The notes: generated by a model not told the origin, from the sequence alone. Shown: positions 10,550 through 22,505, counted from the stretch's first letter. The stretch is 64,000 nt of DNA from Diphasiastrum complanatum (GCA_029204225.1 CM055113.1:24054357-24118356), one strand, 5' to 3'. Numbers and translations are program-made.

Positions 10550-12130
10550 AGTTCATGATAGTAGTTGTAGAGTCCTGGTTACAATCTTTGTGGCCGTAAG
10601 TATAGGACTTGTAATGTATTAGTGAGTGCTGACAAATTTTGAATCTGCAACAAGTCCAAATTTGGCTTCAAAAGATGTGTTTAAAATATGATTCCTTTTG
10701 TAAATTCAGTTGTAAATTCAGCTTGGCAATTTTGTAGAAAGCTGAGTTTTTGTATGCTAGCGTGTGGCCATGTCACCCTATTATAAGTAAATCCTATTCC
10801 ATGGCATGTGTATTGTAAGACCATGAGGAATCATGATGCAGAAAGTTTAACAGCTTTTAGAAATTCTAAAGGTTGGAAATAGTTCCTAATTCTCAACTTT
10901 AGAATATTGATATAGTTTACTAGTCTAAAAGGCTAAACTTTTAAATTGTCTAGAATTGCACCAAAGTTGTGCATCTTTTGTAATAGTCTCGTGACTAATG
11001 TAGGGCTTGGCCCAAGACCCACGACCATTAATTATAACTATGAACCACTTTTAGTGGCAAATGACACATGATTGTGATTAAATTTCTGTGAGAGTTCTTA
11101 TAATGCAGCTTGAAAGTAGTATATGATTCAGTGATGTTAAAATCTATGTTTCTTTTAAATATCAAATTATGTTTATGTTTCTTTTAAATATCAATGTTTA
11201 TGTTTAAAAGTTGTCTATGTTATTCAGATTGACAGTAATTTTAGACATGATTATATCTGATTTCCCAAAAACATCCCCCATAACCCCCTTGATCTAACAA
11301 TTGGAATGCTAAGTAAACTTCATATGAATTATAAGTTCTGAATCAATGTATATGATACTCAATAACCACATTTATTTAGGATTTACAATTATAATAGGTG
11401 CTCATAGCTATTGGAAAAAAACATCAATAGATTTTAGAAACTTTTTGGTTCGTTGATCAAATTTGTCTTGTTTGGCTTATAGTTGTATTGAAATGAGATT
11501 TGAACTCAAGAAAATCCCAGTTTTGATTCAACAATTAGTAATTTTTTATTGTTTTTCTTATCTGGCTCTTTCGGTACCATATGTAAAAAAATAGTCCTAA
11601 ATAAATTAAAAAGTCCAAAATTAACTGAGACAGTATTTTATATAGGATGTACCCTTTCTCCTCCCATAAGAGATGAGGTAAGGACTGAATTTGATCTACA
11701 AATGATCACAAAGAGTGATTGGTAGCTTGGGATCTTGATCTATATCAAGACTAGCTTCCAAATCTAGCTTCGACTTGACAATCTTTGTGATTCCAACCAA
11801 GAACAATAAAAAATGATGATCCACTGTACTTCACACGTGTGAAGTACAGCTACTGTATGGCCTGATAACAAAGAAATAGTTTACTAAACATTTACTTAGC
11901 ATTCATTCACAAAGAAAGTGCTTAAGAGAGTGAAAAAACAAAGATTGCTTCACAAACCAAGATTTCTCATCATTAGCTCAATAATGGATCCATCATGGAT
12001 CAAGTACTAAATCACAATAATCTCTCTCTAAGCTACATCCAGCACGTGTGGGAAAGCTCATTGTACTCATCCATATCCACTTTGGATAAGATCTATCAAG
12101 TTTGCCACATCATCCATTGGTGGTTTGTGT
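10550..12130. other. AT-rich spacer with one perfect palindrome
   Basis: No gene is seen. The stretch holds short repeats such as two tandem copies of an ATGTTTATGTTTCTTTTAAA-like unit near 11150-11200. A perfect 26-bp palindrome centred on CACGTG lies at 11824-11849. Sequence from about 11850 to 12130 is probably the interior of a reverse LTR (see the LTR-B fragment). Confidence 0.6.
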
Positions 12131-12139
12131 TGACCTTCT

Positions 12140-12332
12140 AGATTCCTACAATCTAGGACCTAACTCCTATAATTTAGGAGATGTCATATTAGACTCAAAT
12201 GAAAGCTAATCAAAATGGATCTGAATATTACAAGTGTCATTTCACACGTGTGGACAGGTCCTCACACGTGTGGATCCACATAGATGTCAAAATACATCAA
12301 AAACCATTTAAAAATTGCTTAATTCTAACACA
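12140..12332 (-). mobile_element. LTR fragment of copia family B, reverse
   Basis: This stretch is the reverse complement of 28000-28195, with few differences, up to GATTCCTACAATCTAGGACC. Its end at 12332 reads, on the minus strand, TGTTAGAATTAAGC, the expected LTR start. It contains two copies of the ACACGTGTGG box near 12245 and 12265 and an imperfect TCCTATAATTTAGGA palindrome. It abuts a copia coding fragment in the opposite direction, so the junction is a rearrangement rather than a normal LTR-internal boundary. Confidence 0.82.
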
Positions 12333-12781
12333 TGCTTGGATATGCAAGCTCAAGCAAGGGCTACAAAATCTATCTCCCATCCTTGAACAAATTTGTTGTT
12401 TCAAGGGATGTTATATTTGATGAACATCATATGCATATGCTTGAAGAAGGCTCAAGTGCTCCAACAATCAAGAAGAAGATGGCCGAGGAGCAAGATCTTG
12501 ATTTCGAGGAGGAGCTCATGGAGGAGAAAGCACCAAACCCACCTATCACACCAAGGAGAACTTCAAGGGCAAAAGTGGAGCCATCAAGGCTCACATATCA
12601 AGGCAAAGGGAAGCAAGATGAGGGTATCTCATCCACTTCTTATGCTTTATCTAGTTTTGAAAAACCATCTAATGTTAAAGAAGCATTGAACTCCAAAGAA
12701 TGGTATAAAGCTATGTTGGATGAGTATAATGCCTTGATTGAGAATGAAACTTGGTTGCTTGTTGATAGATCAACACATTGA
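12332..12781 (+). pseudogene. Copia integrase C-terminus to RT N-terminus fragment
   Basis: A 149-codon frame begins with the integrase C-terminal block MLGYASSSKGYKIYLP, then VVSRDVIFDEH, the variable linker ending in RRTSRAKVEPSRLTYQGKG, and the RT entry block EALNSKEWYKAMLDEYNAL followed by ETWLLV. It stops at TGA 12779-12781, just before the RT fingers. It starts exactly at the reverse LTR-B edge, so it is a broken copia piece. Confidence 0.88.
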
Positions 12782-12789
12782 TAAAGAGA

Positions 12790-13490
12790 CTCGAGTGGGA
12801 AGACAAGTTCCTTCTATGCTTGATTTTTCTGAATAGATTCAAAAGATCTAACTCGCATTTTTTTCTACATCCTATTTTTTATGGGAGTTTTGAATATTTT
12901 CAAAACATTGTAAGGGGGAGGGTTTTGGAATGTATCAAATTATTTTGAATGTTTGAGGGATTTTGATGAATATGAATAGTATACAACTATTGTGAGAATA
13001 GTTCATTGTTTTAGTTATTATTAGTGACCTTTAATGTTGCTACTTATTGTTTTACTTTTTAAGTCATAAACACTCACATAAACGAGTTATATGGGACAGC
13101 AAAGATGTTACTTGCATACACATACAATCATGACACTTTGAAAACTTAATTGCCAGATTTGTGAATATTGAATCCTTAGTTTTGTGAATTTTGAAATCTA
13201 TGATGCATGTCCATATTGGTGAAATTGTGAATGGTGAATTCTAAAACTTGTCACTTCTTACATCAATATTGATTGTCAAATTGTGAATATTCAATTTCGC
13301 AACTTATGAATGTAGAATCATGAACTTGTGTCAAAGTGCTAAAAAGCCAAAATCGAGGACACAAAATTGTAAAGAGTGTGACAACTTTGGTGAGTACTAA
13401 ATTGTAAATTTGTTCAATATTGAATCATGGAATTTATGATTATTCTCATGAATGTTTCGGTATCTTAGATGTGAAGCAGCCACATCTTAA
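12790..13490. other. AT-rich spacer
   Basis: No gene is seen. Repeated short words such as TTGTGAAT and ATTGTGAATATTG recur between 13140 and 13430, giving a weak low-complexity texture. Confidence 0.5.
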
Positions 13491-13496
13491 ATCTGC

Positions 13497-13715
13497 TCAG
13501 GCGACTTGTAAGTACAGAGACAATCGGATATTCTGACCTTTCCACCAATTGCAGAACACATCGTTAGCTTTTCTGTCAAATGACTGATCATTTTGTACTT
13601 CCATTACCTTCCCTATAACAAACCATTCGCTATAAATGTTGGCGCCATTCCAATCTTTACCCACCGGAAGCCATTTGAATTTAGTTGTATGATTCTCTTT
13701 GGTCCTGGTTTCCAC
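13497..13715 (-). CDS. Unrecognised short ORF, possible host exon
   Basis: A 72-codon minus-strand frame begins METRTKENHTTKFKWLPV and contains DWNGANIYSEWFVIGKV and a Trp-Trp pair (CNWWKG). The composition is protein-like, with many Trp and charged residues, unlike neighbouring AT-rich frames. No family is recognised. Upstream on the same strand (13716-14136) is a moderately GC-rich stretch with further open frames, which might hold other exons. No splice structure could be fixed. Confidence 0.25.
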   Translation of the reverse strand: METRTKENHTTKFKWLPVGKDWNGANIYSEWFVIGKVMEVQNDQSFDRKANDVFCNWWKGQNIRLSLYLQVA

Positions 13716-14449
13716 AGAATCGATTTGCTAGTAAGGCTAAGACATCTAAAAAACAGTATACAGCGATTTATCGCTATCTGAAAGTGTTAACATCAACGAA
13801 GCCATGGAAAATTGAAAATTTTACAGTCTCGCCTCTGACCGGTTGATCATCCCAATCTTCCATTTAGAGATTGATCTCGCTGGCTGTTCAAAAAACAACA
13901 CTCGCATAAGTGAAGGGAGCTTGCATTCTAGCTTGAAAAGTGAAAAAAAATCATCAGATGCGCACGATTAGAAGGAATAGACGATAACACTCGCGATCTG
14001 CCTGTCTCGTTGAGCTCGCGTTTCCCAAAAACAGAACTTTAAATTGGCATTGGATTTGCCTTCTTAAACTCAGAGCTCGCTTCTTAGTTCTAAACTCGCA
14101 TTCCCTTTGTATTTTAATAACGATGACCCTTTGCACCTCCTCTCAAAGTAAAAGGAAGAAACACAGTTCAAGTTCTATGGATGATGCATCGCACAAGGGA
14201 GAGGAAAGGTCAAAGGGCTAAGCCTCAATTCAAAATTAAATTTCACATAATGGATAACTGTTGCATATTATGCTCATTTTCAAATGAATTAAACAGCAGA
14301 AAATGCATGCTTTGAAGCTTTTTTTTTCTGCCTGTCCGTGCCCGTCCGTATGTATTTCGTACAGCTGCCACGTGGCACATTTGTGTCGGTCAGTCAAAGT
14401 CAAATCTGCCTATTATGCTTCGTAATGTGCTTCTGGAAAAATTTCGGGT

Positions 14450-14600
14450 ATCCATTACGCAATGGAAGGAGGCGGGCAGAAGCCATTCTGCCCGATAAGG
14501 ATTTCCAAAAAAATTTGGGCTAGGCTAAATTTTTTTGGAAAGCCGAACTGGGCATAATGGCCTTTGCCCGGCTCCTTCCATAATACATTATTCCCAGCAA
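14450..14600. repeat. Long near-perfect hairpin (foldback MITE or miRNA-precursor-like)
   Basis: Two arms of about 53 bp, 14463-14516 and 14527-14581, are reverse complements with a few mismatches, separated by a loop of about 10 nt (GGGCTAGGCT). The outer edges contain GGAAGGAGG and CTCCTTCC; further weak pairing continues outward. The arms include CGGGCAGAAGCCATTCTGCC, itself a small inverted repeat. Confidence 0.75.
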
Positions 14601-16490
14601 TCAAGGGGATTTCTATTGGTATGGAGTAATTAGTCTTTAGACTAGACTGATTTCCGTTTGATTATGACTCGTCCCTTAGGTATTTTTTGAGAACTTTACA
14701 CCCAATAAAATTGTGTTGATGTCCTTAGGTTGAGCCATTAAGTGAATTGTTCTTGAACCTATGTAAAGGCCTTTTCAGTTAGTAAAAGAGGCTTAAAGTT
14801 ATGGTGAGTCCCCTAGGACATAAGTGACTCGACATTGAATCAGTGCTAAGGTCACTAAAACGATCATTCCCTAGGTGTAAAGGATGGGCAAAAAAGCATC
14901 TTCTATCGACTAAACTATTTTGATGGGCCGTCTTGATGGTCTTTCTTTAGATTTATTTGCAACCTTTTTATGAGGGATAGCAAGATTTTATATATTTTTT
15001 GCATGGACTCTTTTATTCGCAATATGATTGAAGCAATTATAAGTCATGGTTTTTCAAACTCATAATTTTCTTTAAGAGCTCAATGAGAGAATTTTTTTAG
15101 AAAAAACATTAGAGACCAAGGCATATTACACCAAAATTGGCTTGTTCCAGCTTGCAGGCTTGTTATTTTATAAGTAATCCAAATCTTTACAATAATTACT
15201 TGATTTGGGTACCTTTCAAAATTGAATTTTGATGGATACGTCATCATTAGTGTGCTTATGGTGCACATACATGTATGTTAATTAAGAAAGAACCAAATCA
15301 ACACCTTAGGCCATTATTGTTAAATTTGGTTTTGCTTGACAGACCATAAGCAATATTGGTAGTCTAGTGGAATTAAATCATTATTGGTCACTATTTATGG
15401 ATTGACACAATTATGAACATTCTATTCTAGTGATTAACATACATTGAGTAGGATCTGCACTATATCATCTATGTTGACTTTTGTCAAACAATTATACATA
15501 TCTAATTTTGATGTCACATTTTGAAGTAGTGCATCACTTAATATTGTCATCTATTGTTATTGAAAGTTGACTTTGTAGTTGTTATTGATGATTAAAGTAC
15601 AAGTCTTGCTTAATTTGTCAACTTGGTTAATATCGTTAAAATCCATTATACAATGATAGATTAATCGTCACTTATAACATGGTTACCACAAAAAGAGAAA
15701 TGACCTAGACACTGATTTTTTTTAACTTGTTTTTCTTTTTAAATGCCAAAATATTGAGAGTTGAATTCACAAATATTACTAAAGATCTTAAACAATTTTA
15801 TTTTGTTGAAGTTTATAAGTTTAAAAGAGAAAATTTGATATGAAAATTTGTAGAATAATCTTAAGTTTTCAAATTGTGAAATGGTAAATTTTGAGACAAT
15901 TATGATTTTAAATGATTTGAATACTATAATTTTTTTTAATTTGGCTTATTTGTTAAGAAAAATTAAAAATATATATACTGCAGTTATTTTAGAAGTAATT
16001 ATAGTGACTAGAATTTTAATACTACAATTTACCATAATTGAAAAATGTATACAAGATTTTATTAGAAAGTTTGTGAAATTTTACTATTTGAAAATTTATA
16101 AATATCATGGCATGTTTAGCTAGAAATTTTTTTAGAGAATGTATTCCAAGTTAAGATATTTGTCTTTTCTAATTTAGAAATGCTAAAAAGTGTGTTGATT
16201 TTTTGAAAATTGTATTAGTTCAATTCACGTATCTCATTTTTAATCATGAATGATCACTCTGTGTGGAAACTCTAAGCTATGAGATGAAAGATACAAAACC
16301 TAAAATCAAAGTACTATGAAAACCTGGCTTAATTTTTTTGTCGAACATTTTTTCTTGCTCTTTGGATCTACGTACAACATTTTCAACTCATATCTTCCTA
16401 CAAAAGCATTTCAAATATGCTTAAATTATATTTGAAATCTTTATTTTTTAAAGTTCCAAATCTTCTCAAGTAGACTTTTCTTTGGTTGAT
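14601..16490. other. AT-rich spacer without recognisable genes
   Basis: About 1.9 kb of strongly AT-rich DNA. Frames up to 80 codons exist (15881-16123) but are low-complexity Ile/Phe/Lys translations of AT-rich DNA. Nothing matches a known repeat by eye. Confidence 0.6.
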
Positions 16491-16501
16491 AAATTGAAGA
16501 A

Positions 16502-16819
16502 TCAGTCTTGGGCTACAACAACTAATGACATGGAGAACAACATCAATTTTTCCTTCGGAGTGCGTTCTCCATAGATTTCGCATGCTTGCTCATAGATTTG
16601 GAGGAACTTGATAGGATCTGTTGATCCATCATATTTTGGCATTTCAAGGCATGGTGCCCTCCGAACTGCTTGCAAGAAAGCGACAGGTACAAGTTGACCC
16701 ATTGGTTCCATTGTTGCTAGTCCTTCTTCTGGTTCAATTCGCGCTGCTACAACTCTAGGATTGTTTAGTGCTTGATTTTCTGTTATGGCTACTATTGATC
16801 GTCCGGATCTCAGATTCAT
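16502..16819 (-). pseudogene. Gypsy gag N-terminal fragment
   Basis: A 105-codon frame starts MNLRSGRSIV, typical of plant gypsy gag N-termini, and leads into the retrotransposon-gag domain: MPKYDGSTDPIKFLQIYEQA, then KEKLMLFSMSL. It ends abruptly at 16502 in LVVVAQD, before the central W-x-x-L and GL-R motifs. It is probably a truncated gypsy copy, unrelated to the gag at 19.1 kb, which is in the other orientation. Confidence 0.78.
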
Positions 16820-17095
16820 TTGGTGGGGAGATCCAAGATAGCTGAATCTTGATGGATCTGTGGAATTCAGTCTATATTCTTAGGGATCTGATCATTTTTG
16901 TTGGCTAAAATTATGATTTTAGCCCCTTTACGGTGGTTTTTCCTTGATAACTTTTTACTCCTTGTTTTGATTGGCCTGAGATTTTTCACAATGGTTATAT
17001 TTGGTGTAGATCTGGCTATTGATTCTATCTATGAAGGTTACTCATGCAAGGGTTGGCTATGCGAGAGTTCTTTTCCTATCTTTTAGTCAAAAACT

Positions 17096-18260
17096 TTGAT
17101 TTCTCTAGATCTATTGGGAACTAACTCTCGCAAACGTATCATGGCTCATGATCTAAAAATCCATATTGTGGATGAGAAGACTACATTCCTACATGTAGAA
17201 TTAAAAGAAGACTTATTCATGGACCAACCACTTAGTTTTGTAAGCCAAGAAAATCCTGAATACGGATGTCACATGAATAAAAGCATTTATGGTCTCAAAC
17301 AAGCAGCGAGACAATGGTATAGAAAGAAGGATGAAGCATACGTTCCATAGGCTTCAAACCTCTATTTGCTGAATCAAATGTCTATATCAAGAATGTCCAA
17401 AATGAAATAATCATTCTAGCTATTTATGTTGATGACACGCTTATCTTCTCAAGAAGAGACAAGTTAATTTCAGATGTCAGAAGAGACATTTCTGAAATAT
17501 TTGAGATTGCTGACCTAGGAGAAGCTAAAATCTATCTAGGCTTGCAGATTGTGAGAGACTTTGAAGGTGGTAAGTTGTATCTTCACCAACAAAAGTACAC
17601 TCAAAAGATCATTGAAGATTTCAACATGCTCGAATGCAAAGGCGTGCATACTCCCATGATACCTGGAACAATACTGAGCAAGGCAGATTGTCCGCAAACT
17701 CTCGAGGAAGAGAAACGAATGGCCAAAACACCCTATCATAGGCTGATTAGATCATTGTTATATCTAGCAGACAACACCAGACCTGATATAGCATTTGCAG
17801 TATACAGGCTGAGCCAATATAATCAGAACCCATGATCGTTGCATTGGAAGTTGGCAAAGAGAGTACTACAATATCTCCAGGAAACGAAAGACTATGGACT
17901 GTGTTATTTGAAGGAAGCTGGATTTCACATCAAATCTTACAGTGACGCAAGCTGGGCATCCATGAAGGATGATAGCAAAAGTATTTTAGGAGGTTGTACT
18001 TTAGCATCTGGCACAGCCATACTCTGGATAAGTAAGAAGCAAACAACAGTAGCTCAATCTTCTTGTGAAGTGAAATATGTAGCAGCAACCAAGATGGCAA
18101 ACGAGCTGATCTGGATTAAACAGATATTGGAAGGATTTGATGAAACAATTTCTAAACCTTATGTCTTGTTAATGGATAACACTTCAGCAATCTATCTTAC
18201 GAAAGATCATGTATTTCACTCGAAAACGAAGCATATAGCTATCAGGTATCATGTTATTTA
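17096..18260 (+). pseudogene. Copia reverse transcriptase and RNase H fragment
   Basis: The fragment begins inside RT (HIVDEKTTFLHVELKEDLFM, then SIYGLKQAARQWYRK), loses frame near 17350, and shows the catalytic AIYVDDTLIFS box near 17430. It continues with YLGLQIVRDFEGGKLYLHQQ (17542 frame), a stop at 17833-17835, then the second part of the connection and RNase H (SYSDASWASMKDDSKS, WISKKQTTVAQSS, HSKTKHIAIRYHV). It belongs to a different copia lineage from the 20-28 kb elements. A 55-bp piece of its RNase H recurs at 61.0 kb. Confidence 0.9.
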
Positions 18261-18270
18261 GGACTTAGTC

Positions 18271-18576
18271 GTGAAGAAGATACTGAAGACAGTCTTCAAG
18301 GCACTACACGATGAAGAGATGTGTGACATGTTTGAATCATATTTTATAACCAACAATGACAATGAACGTGCACACTCAATGGGTTTAGAGAACATGGATG
18401 AAAGTGAAGAGTTGCATGATAATGAATACGAGATATTCCTACACAAAGAAGTTGACACTCCCTTGTATAGAAAATCATATTTTTCTCAACTGACAACAAT
18501 ACTTCTCCTTCTAAACTTACAAGTTACGTACAAATGGAGTTATAGTAGTGTTGCATCATTGTTCAGGTATGCATAA
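18271..18576 (+). pseudogene. CACTA (En/Spm) TNP2-like N-terminal fragment (tentative)
   Basis: This 101-codon frame contains an acidic stretch (ENMDESEELHDNE) followed by TPLYRKSYFSQLTTILLLLN and YKWSYSSVASLFRYA. In CACTA transposases the equivalent region has a 'PLYxGxxxSxLxxLLxLxxLKxxxxWSxxSFxxLL' pattern, which this matches loosely. It directly follows the copia fragment, so the two are juxtaposed debris. Identification is from family pattern memory. Confidence 0.45.
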
Positions 18577-19079
18577 ACCTAAACACATTGTATTGTTTAT
18601 TAAGATTTAGGCTTATGAACTCATTTTTACAACAAAAAAATTAGTTTACGATTTATTTCAAAAAATTCTTCCAAGAGATAATGTGATGACGGAAATACAA
18701 AACGAAGCTATAAATATGTTGAGCAAGCTTGGAATGGACACCATGATGTAGAACAAATGTACAAGGATCGAGTGTGCCATTCTTAGCATAAGAATGAGCA
18801 TAGTTCAAAAAGTGTTTTGTTATGCTCAACATATCAAAGAGCACATTAACAGAGACTTGAAAAAAAATCACATTATGATAAACCTCAAATCTCATTATTT
18901 TATTCCCAGCTATAAGAGCTACTTAAGCTCGTTTCTAAAAAACTTCTCAAACCCTCATATGCTGGCAGACTTTTGTCCCTTGAAATTGATCCAATTTTTT
19001 TTTGGAGCTCAAATCATTGTACTGATCAAGCGCTTTAAACCAAGGAAGTTCCTAGAAGATCCGTTTCTCCTGCTGAGCA

Positions 19080-19920
19080 AAGTCAAGATGGAAAAGAGAG
19101 ACTTGGGTCTAGGACTACATTGAACAGGTCAAACATCTCAGATCCGAATGTAGCACAACACTGACACCCGATCACGCGGTAATCATGTGGTTCCTTGCGG
19201 GGTTACGATGAAGCATTAGAAGAGAACTCAAGCGATGAGAGCAGTATGCCATGTTGCAAGAAGCTATGGAAGATGTGATCAGCGAAGACGACGAGGGTTC
19301 GGAAGATGATTCATAACCAACAACCCGTAATCTGACTCCTTCGGTAGCATCACCCTCTATTGCTTCAAATGTTTCAACGGATCTGCTAATGGAGCAAATG
19401 GTGAAATTACACAAACAATAGATGGAACAACTAACGACCTAGTCTGATCAAAAGCTAAAGATCTTATAGGGAATTGTGGCCTCTACATCTAACGCACTAG
19501 AACAGAATCAATTACAGTATCCATGGAGAGAAAATGTATGGTGTTCAATTTGTACCCAGAACCATAGAGAATCTATGGCTATGACGAAGGGCACCAGATT
19601 GCTGAATGTTCTAATAAGGGCATATATACATCTTTTTGCCGAGAATGCGGTTATGAGCATTGTTACAAGAATTTTTGATTTAAATCTAGAACAAGTGCAC
19701 CTCCAAACCTGATCTCAGTACAATCAACAACAGTTCCAGAGAGGACGCCACCAAAAACTTAGATTCTCCATGTTCTAGTGTTAGCAATCATGCGAGCACA
19801 AAAACGAAAGAGAGTGGCTCCATCACCGCCATCATCAATATCAATGGTAGACAATCAACCCTCAACTGCAAGACCATATCCTAAGCCTATCACATTTTAC
19901 TTGGAAGACCTTGGTTGAGA
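19080..19920 (+). pseudogene. Degenerate gypsy gag with CCHC-like region
   Basis: Frame-shifted reading gives YIEQVKHLRSECSTTLTPDH, VIMWFLAGLR, SIRRELKR and an EAMEDVISEDDEGSED acidic region, matching the late part of retrotransposon gag (Phe-x-x-Gly-Leu block). Further on, VWCSICTQNHRE ... GHQIAEC resembles the CCHC knuckle, with a second CRECGYEHC motif. Many stops are present. The zone ends near the copia LTR at 20189. Confidence 0.65.
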
Positions 19921-20188
19921 GTCACACAAGTGGTTCACAACTAGGGGACTGGAAAACTCACCTTTGAGAATCACAAACAGGTTGTAAAGATCGATTCCAA
20001 CCACATGGGTGGTGAAAAACCTTTTACACCCAAACCTGATGACGGATCGTCCACCATTGATCGCCTGCAACAAGCCCTCGGAGGTCACTATGAAACACAT
20101 TAGCAAAAGTTGATTGCATGGCTTGGCATGCATGTTATTACATACCTATGTAACTAGCAGTACTTCAGACCCCTATTGGTCCATTTAG

Positions 20189-20799
20189 TGTTGGGGGCTA
20201 AATGGCGAGTTACCCTTGGATAAGAGCTGAGTGTAGACAAGTGTAATGCTTTTGTTTGATGAATTTTGAGAGGTCCAATAGGATTTAGAGGTGGAACCTT
20301 GTGAGGTCCAATAGGAAATTGAGGTGTGCTTGAATATAGTCCAATAGGAAATTGAGGTGTGCTTGAATATAGTCCAATAGGATTAAGAGCTGCATGGATC
20401 AATGGTCCAATAGGATCAAGAGGTGACAAAGTATGGTCCAATCATAGTTAAGCATAGTGGTAGCTAGTGGATCTACTAGTATCATTGTACTCCTCATTTT
20501 GAAGCTAATTGATTTGGTGATTTTATGGATTTTGTGAGTTATTGGATTTCTAGCTTTCTCTCTCTAATCGAGAGCTCATGATGCTTTTTCTCTCTCTACT
20601 CGAGGAGAGCAGCTTGTTTTTACTTTCCCATACGTGTGAGTGAGAGTTGGAAGTGTTTGAATGCATGTAGTAGTGTTTTTTTGCCATAGGATCTAAGATT
20701 GATCTTGAATCTCAATCTAATCTTAATCTTGGTGCATCTACACACCTTAGGAGATCACAAGTACATGTTGTGGACAATCCACACGTGTGAAATTCAACA
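20189..20799 (+). mobile_element. 5' LTR of copia element A1 with six CCAAT boxes
   Basis: The LTR ends at TTCAACA (20793-20799), next to a PBS. The start is placed at TGTTGGGG (20189), giving 611 bp; the first 40 bp differ from LTR A2, so the start is less certain. It contains CCAAT boxes at 20275, 20308, 20341, 20374, 20407 and 20438, spaced 33, 33, 33, 33 and 31 bp. It also has (T)CTCTCTCTACTCGAGGAG-type motifs and CACACGTGTGAA near the 3' end. It shares most of its length with 25198-25853. Confidence 0.82.
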
Positions 20800-20812
20800 T
20801 GGTATCAGAGCC
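20800..20812 (+). promoter_or_regulatory. Primer-binding site, initiator tRNA-Met (copia A1)
   Basis: TGGTATCAGAGCC directly abuts the LTR end CAACA. It matches the complement of the initiator tRNA-Met 3' end, as in most plant copia elements. Confidence 0.92.
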
Positions 20813-21555
20813 CACCTAAGGTTACCATGCATTTTGATCCATCTAAGTGAAAACTTTTCATCAATCTTGAGCTAGAAATTGTCAAGGCCCATTTTCCTAG
20901 CTATCTTGTTCAATTTTGGATCAAAAAAGATCAAAAGGACATTGATTGGGTCTGACCTGGTACTGTACAGAATCAGGTGCTCAAACACATGTGAGGAACA
21001 TCCAAATTCAGTTTGGAAGTTCTCTCTCATGCTTGATCCATTTATCTTGCTTGATAGCTTGTTTTGAAGCTATTTTTATCTAGTTTCTGATGCAATCAGT
21101 TTCATTCCATTTGGTTGAGCCAATCATAAGTTATAAGCTTTTGAAGAGGGTTAGGTAGGGCACCTAGACCTGGGTGGACACATTTGGTTTGGTCAAGAGA
21201 TTGCTTGGGTGATCCAAAATCACAGTAGTATGCTTGCCAATCTCATCTATATTTGATCTACGCACTTTTTTGAGATCTTATCCATTTTGTTTCATGCAAT
21301 ATCATTGTATTTGAGTCAAATTTGGTTTCTTAGAGTACTTCACACACGCTAAGAGTGTTTGATCCTAACTTTGCCTATACTCCATCATTTGATGTGAAAT
21401 AGATCTTGTTTTAGAAAGATTTGTGTATCTAGTGAGAATCAATTCACAAATAGTTGCAAGATCTTTCATAGGAGGAGATAGTACTCTATTATTGGATTCT
21501 ATTGAGAGTGTCTAGCAACATTTATTGTTCATCATTTGAGTTTTCTTCATTTCAA
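20813..21555 (+). other. Untranslated leader of copia A1
   Basis: About 740 bp between PBS and gag start. It is closely similar to the leader of element A2 (25867-26618). Short frames in it, such as the 62-codon frames at 20879 and 25933, are conserved between copies but contain no domain I recognise. Confidence 0.75.
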
Positions 21556-22505
21556 ATGGCTTCAATGGGTTCATCCTTGTTGGAACCAAGTGAAAGATTG
21601 TCCACTTCAAACTATTCAATTTGGAAAATGAGGATGGACTCCATCTTGCTCCTTCAAGACATGATGGACATAGTTCTTGGCCTTTAAGAAGAACTACAAG
21701 TTCTTCAAGAGGTTCAAAAATACAAAAAGAGAGCTAGGATGGCTCTCCACTACATTAAGATGAATGTCTCTAATGAGATATTGAGGGAGATAGGTACTTG
21801 TACAACAACCAAAGAAGCTTGGGATTGTCTCAAGACTATCTATGAGGCTAAGAATACCTCTAGGCTTCTCACTCTTAGAAATCAAATCTTTTAAAGTAGC
21901 CAAAAGAGTGATGAATGAGAGTGCATCTAGTTATGTTTTGAGAGTAAAAGATATTCATAGAGAACTTGCTTGTATTGGTGATTCCATCAATCAAAATGAG
22001 CTAGTTCAAGTCATTCTCAATGGCTTGAGAAGTGAATTTGATAACCTTGTCCAATCCTATGCTATTAAGGAGGAGCTACCAAGTTTGGAGGCTCTCCAAA
22101 GTGTGCTAATTTTGGAAGAATCAAGACAAGAGTACAAGCTCTTGAGGATGGACAAGCTTTCTCTCACTCATAATGATGGCAAGGCTCTCTTTGCCAAGGA
22201 TAAGCACAAAGGGAGGAGCAAGAACCAGCATCAACAATCCTCAAGCAAGGACAAAGTCAAATCCAAAGACAAAGATGAGGAGGAAGATGATTCCTCTAAT
22301 GCTTCATCATCCAAGATCAAGAAGAAGAAGATCAAGTGCTTTTATTGTGGCAAGAAAGGTCATTATGCCACCAATTGCTTCAAGAAGAAGAATCAAGTCA
22401 AGCAAGCCAACATTACCAATGAGAAGGAAGACACTATTGCAAGTGATGGAGAGGGATCTCTTATGGTCTCTAGTTTCTCATCTACTCCTTTGCCTATGGT
22501 ATATT
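21556..22505 (+). pseudogene. Copia A1 Gag
   Basis: Gag starts at ATG 21556 (MASMGSSLLEPSERLSTSN). The frame is broken by TAA at 21685 (within DIVLGL) and again near 21893, where an indel shifts the frame. The later frame (21842-22507) carries the capsid helices, LVQVILNGLRSEFDNLVQSY and the zinc knuckle CFYCGKKGHYATNC. The frame leaves Gag at LPMVY. Over most of its length it is co-linear with Gag of A2 (26619) and of the reverse element at 5706. Confidence 0.9.

Noticed and set aside
20154-20441. 95-codon minus-strand frame with repeated PIGLYSSTPQF
   Set aside because: It is a translation of the 33-bp CCAAT units in LTR A1.
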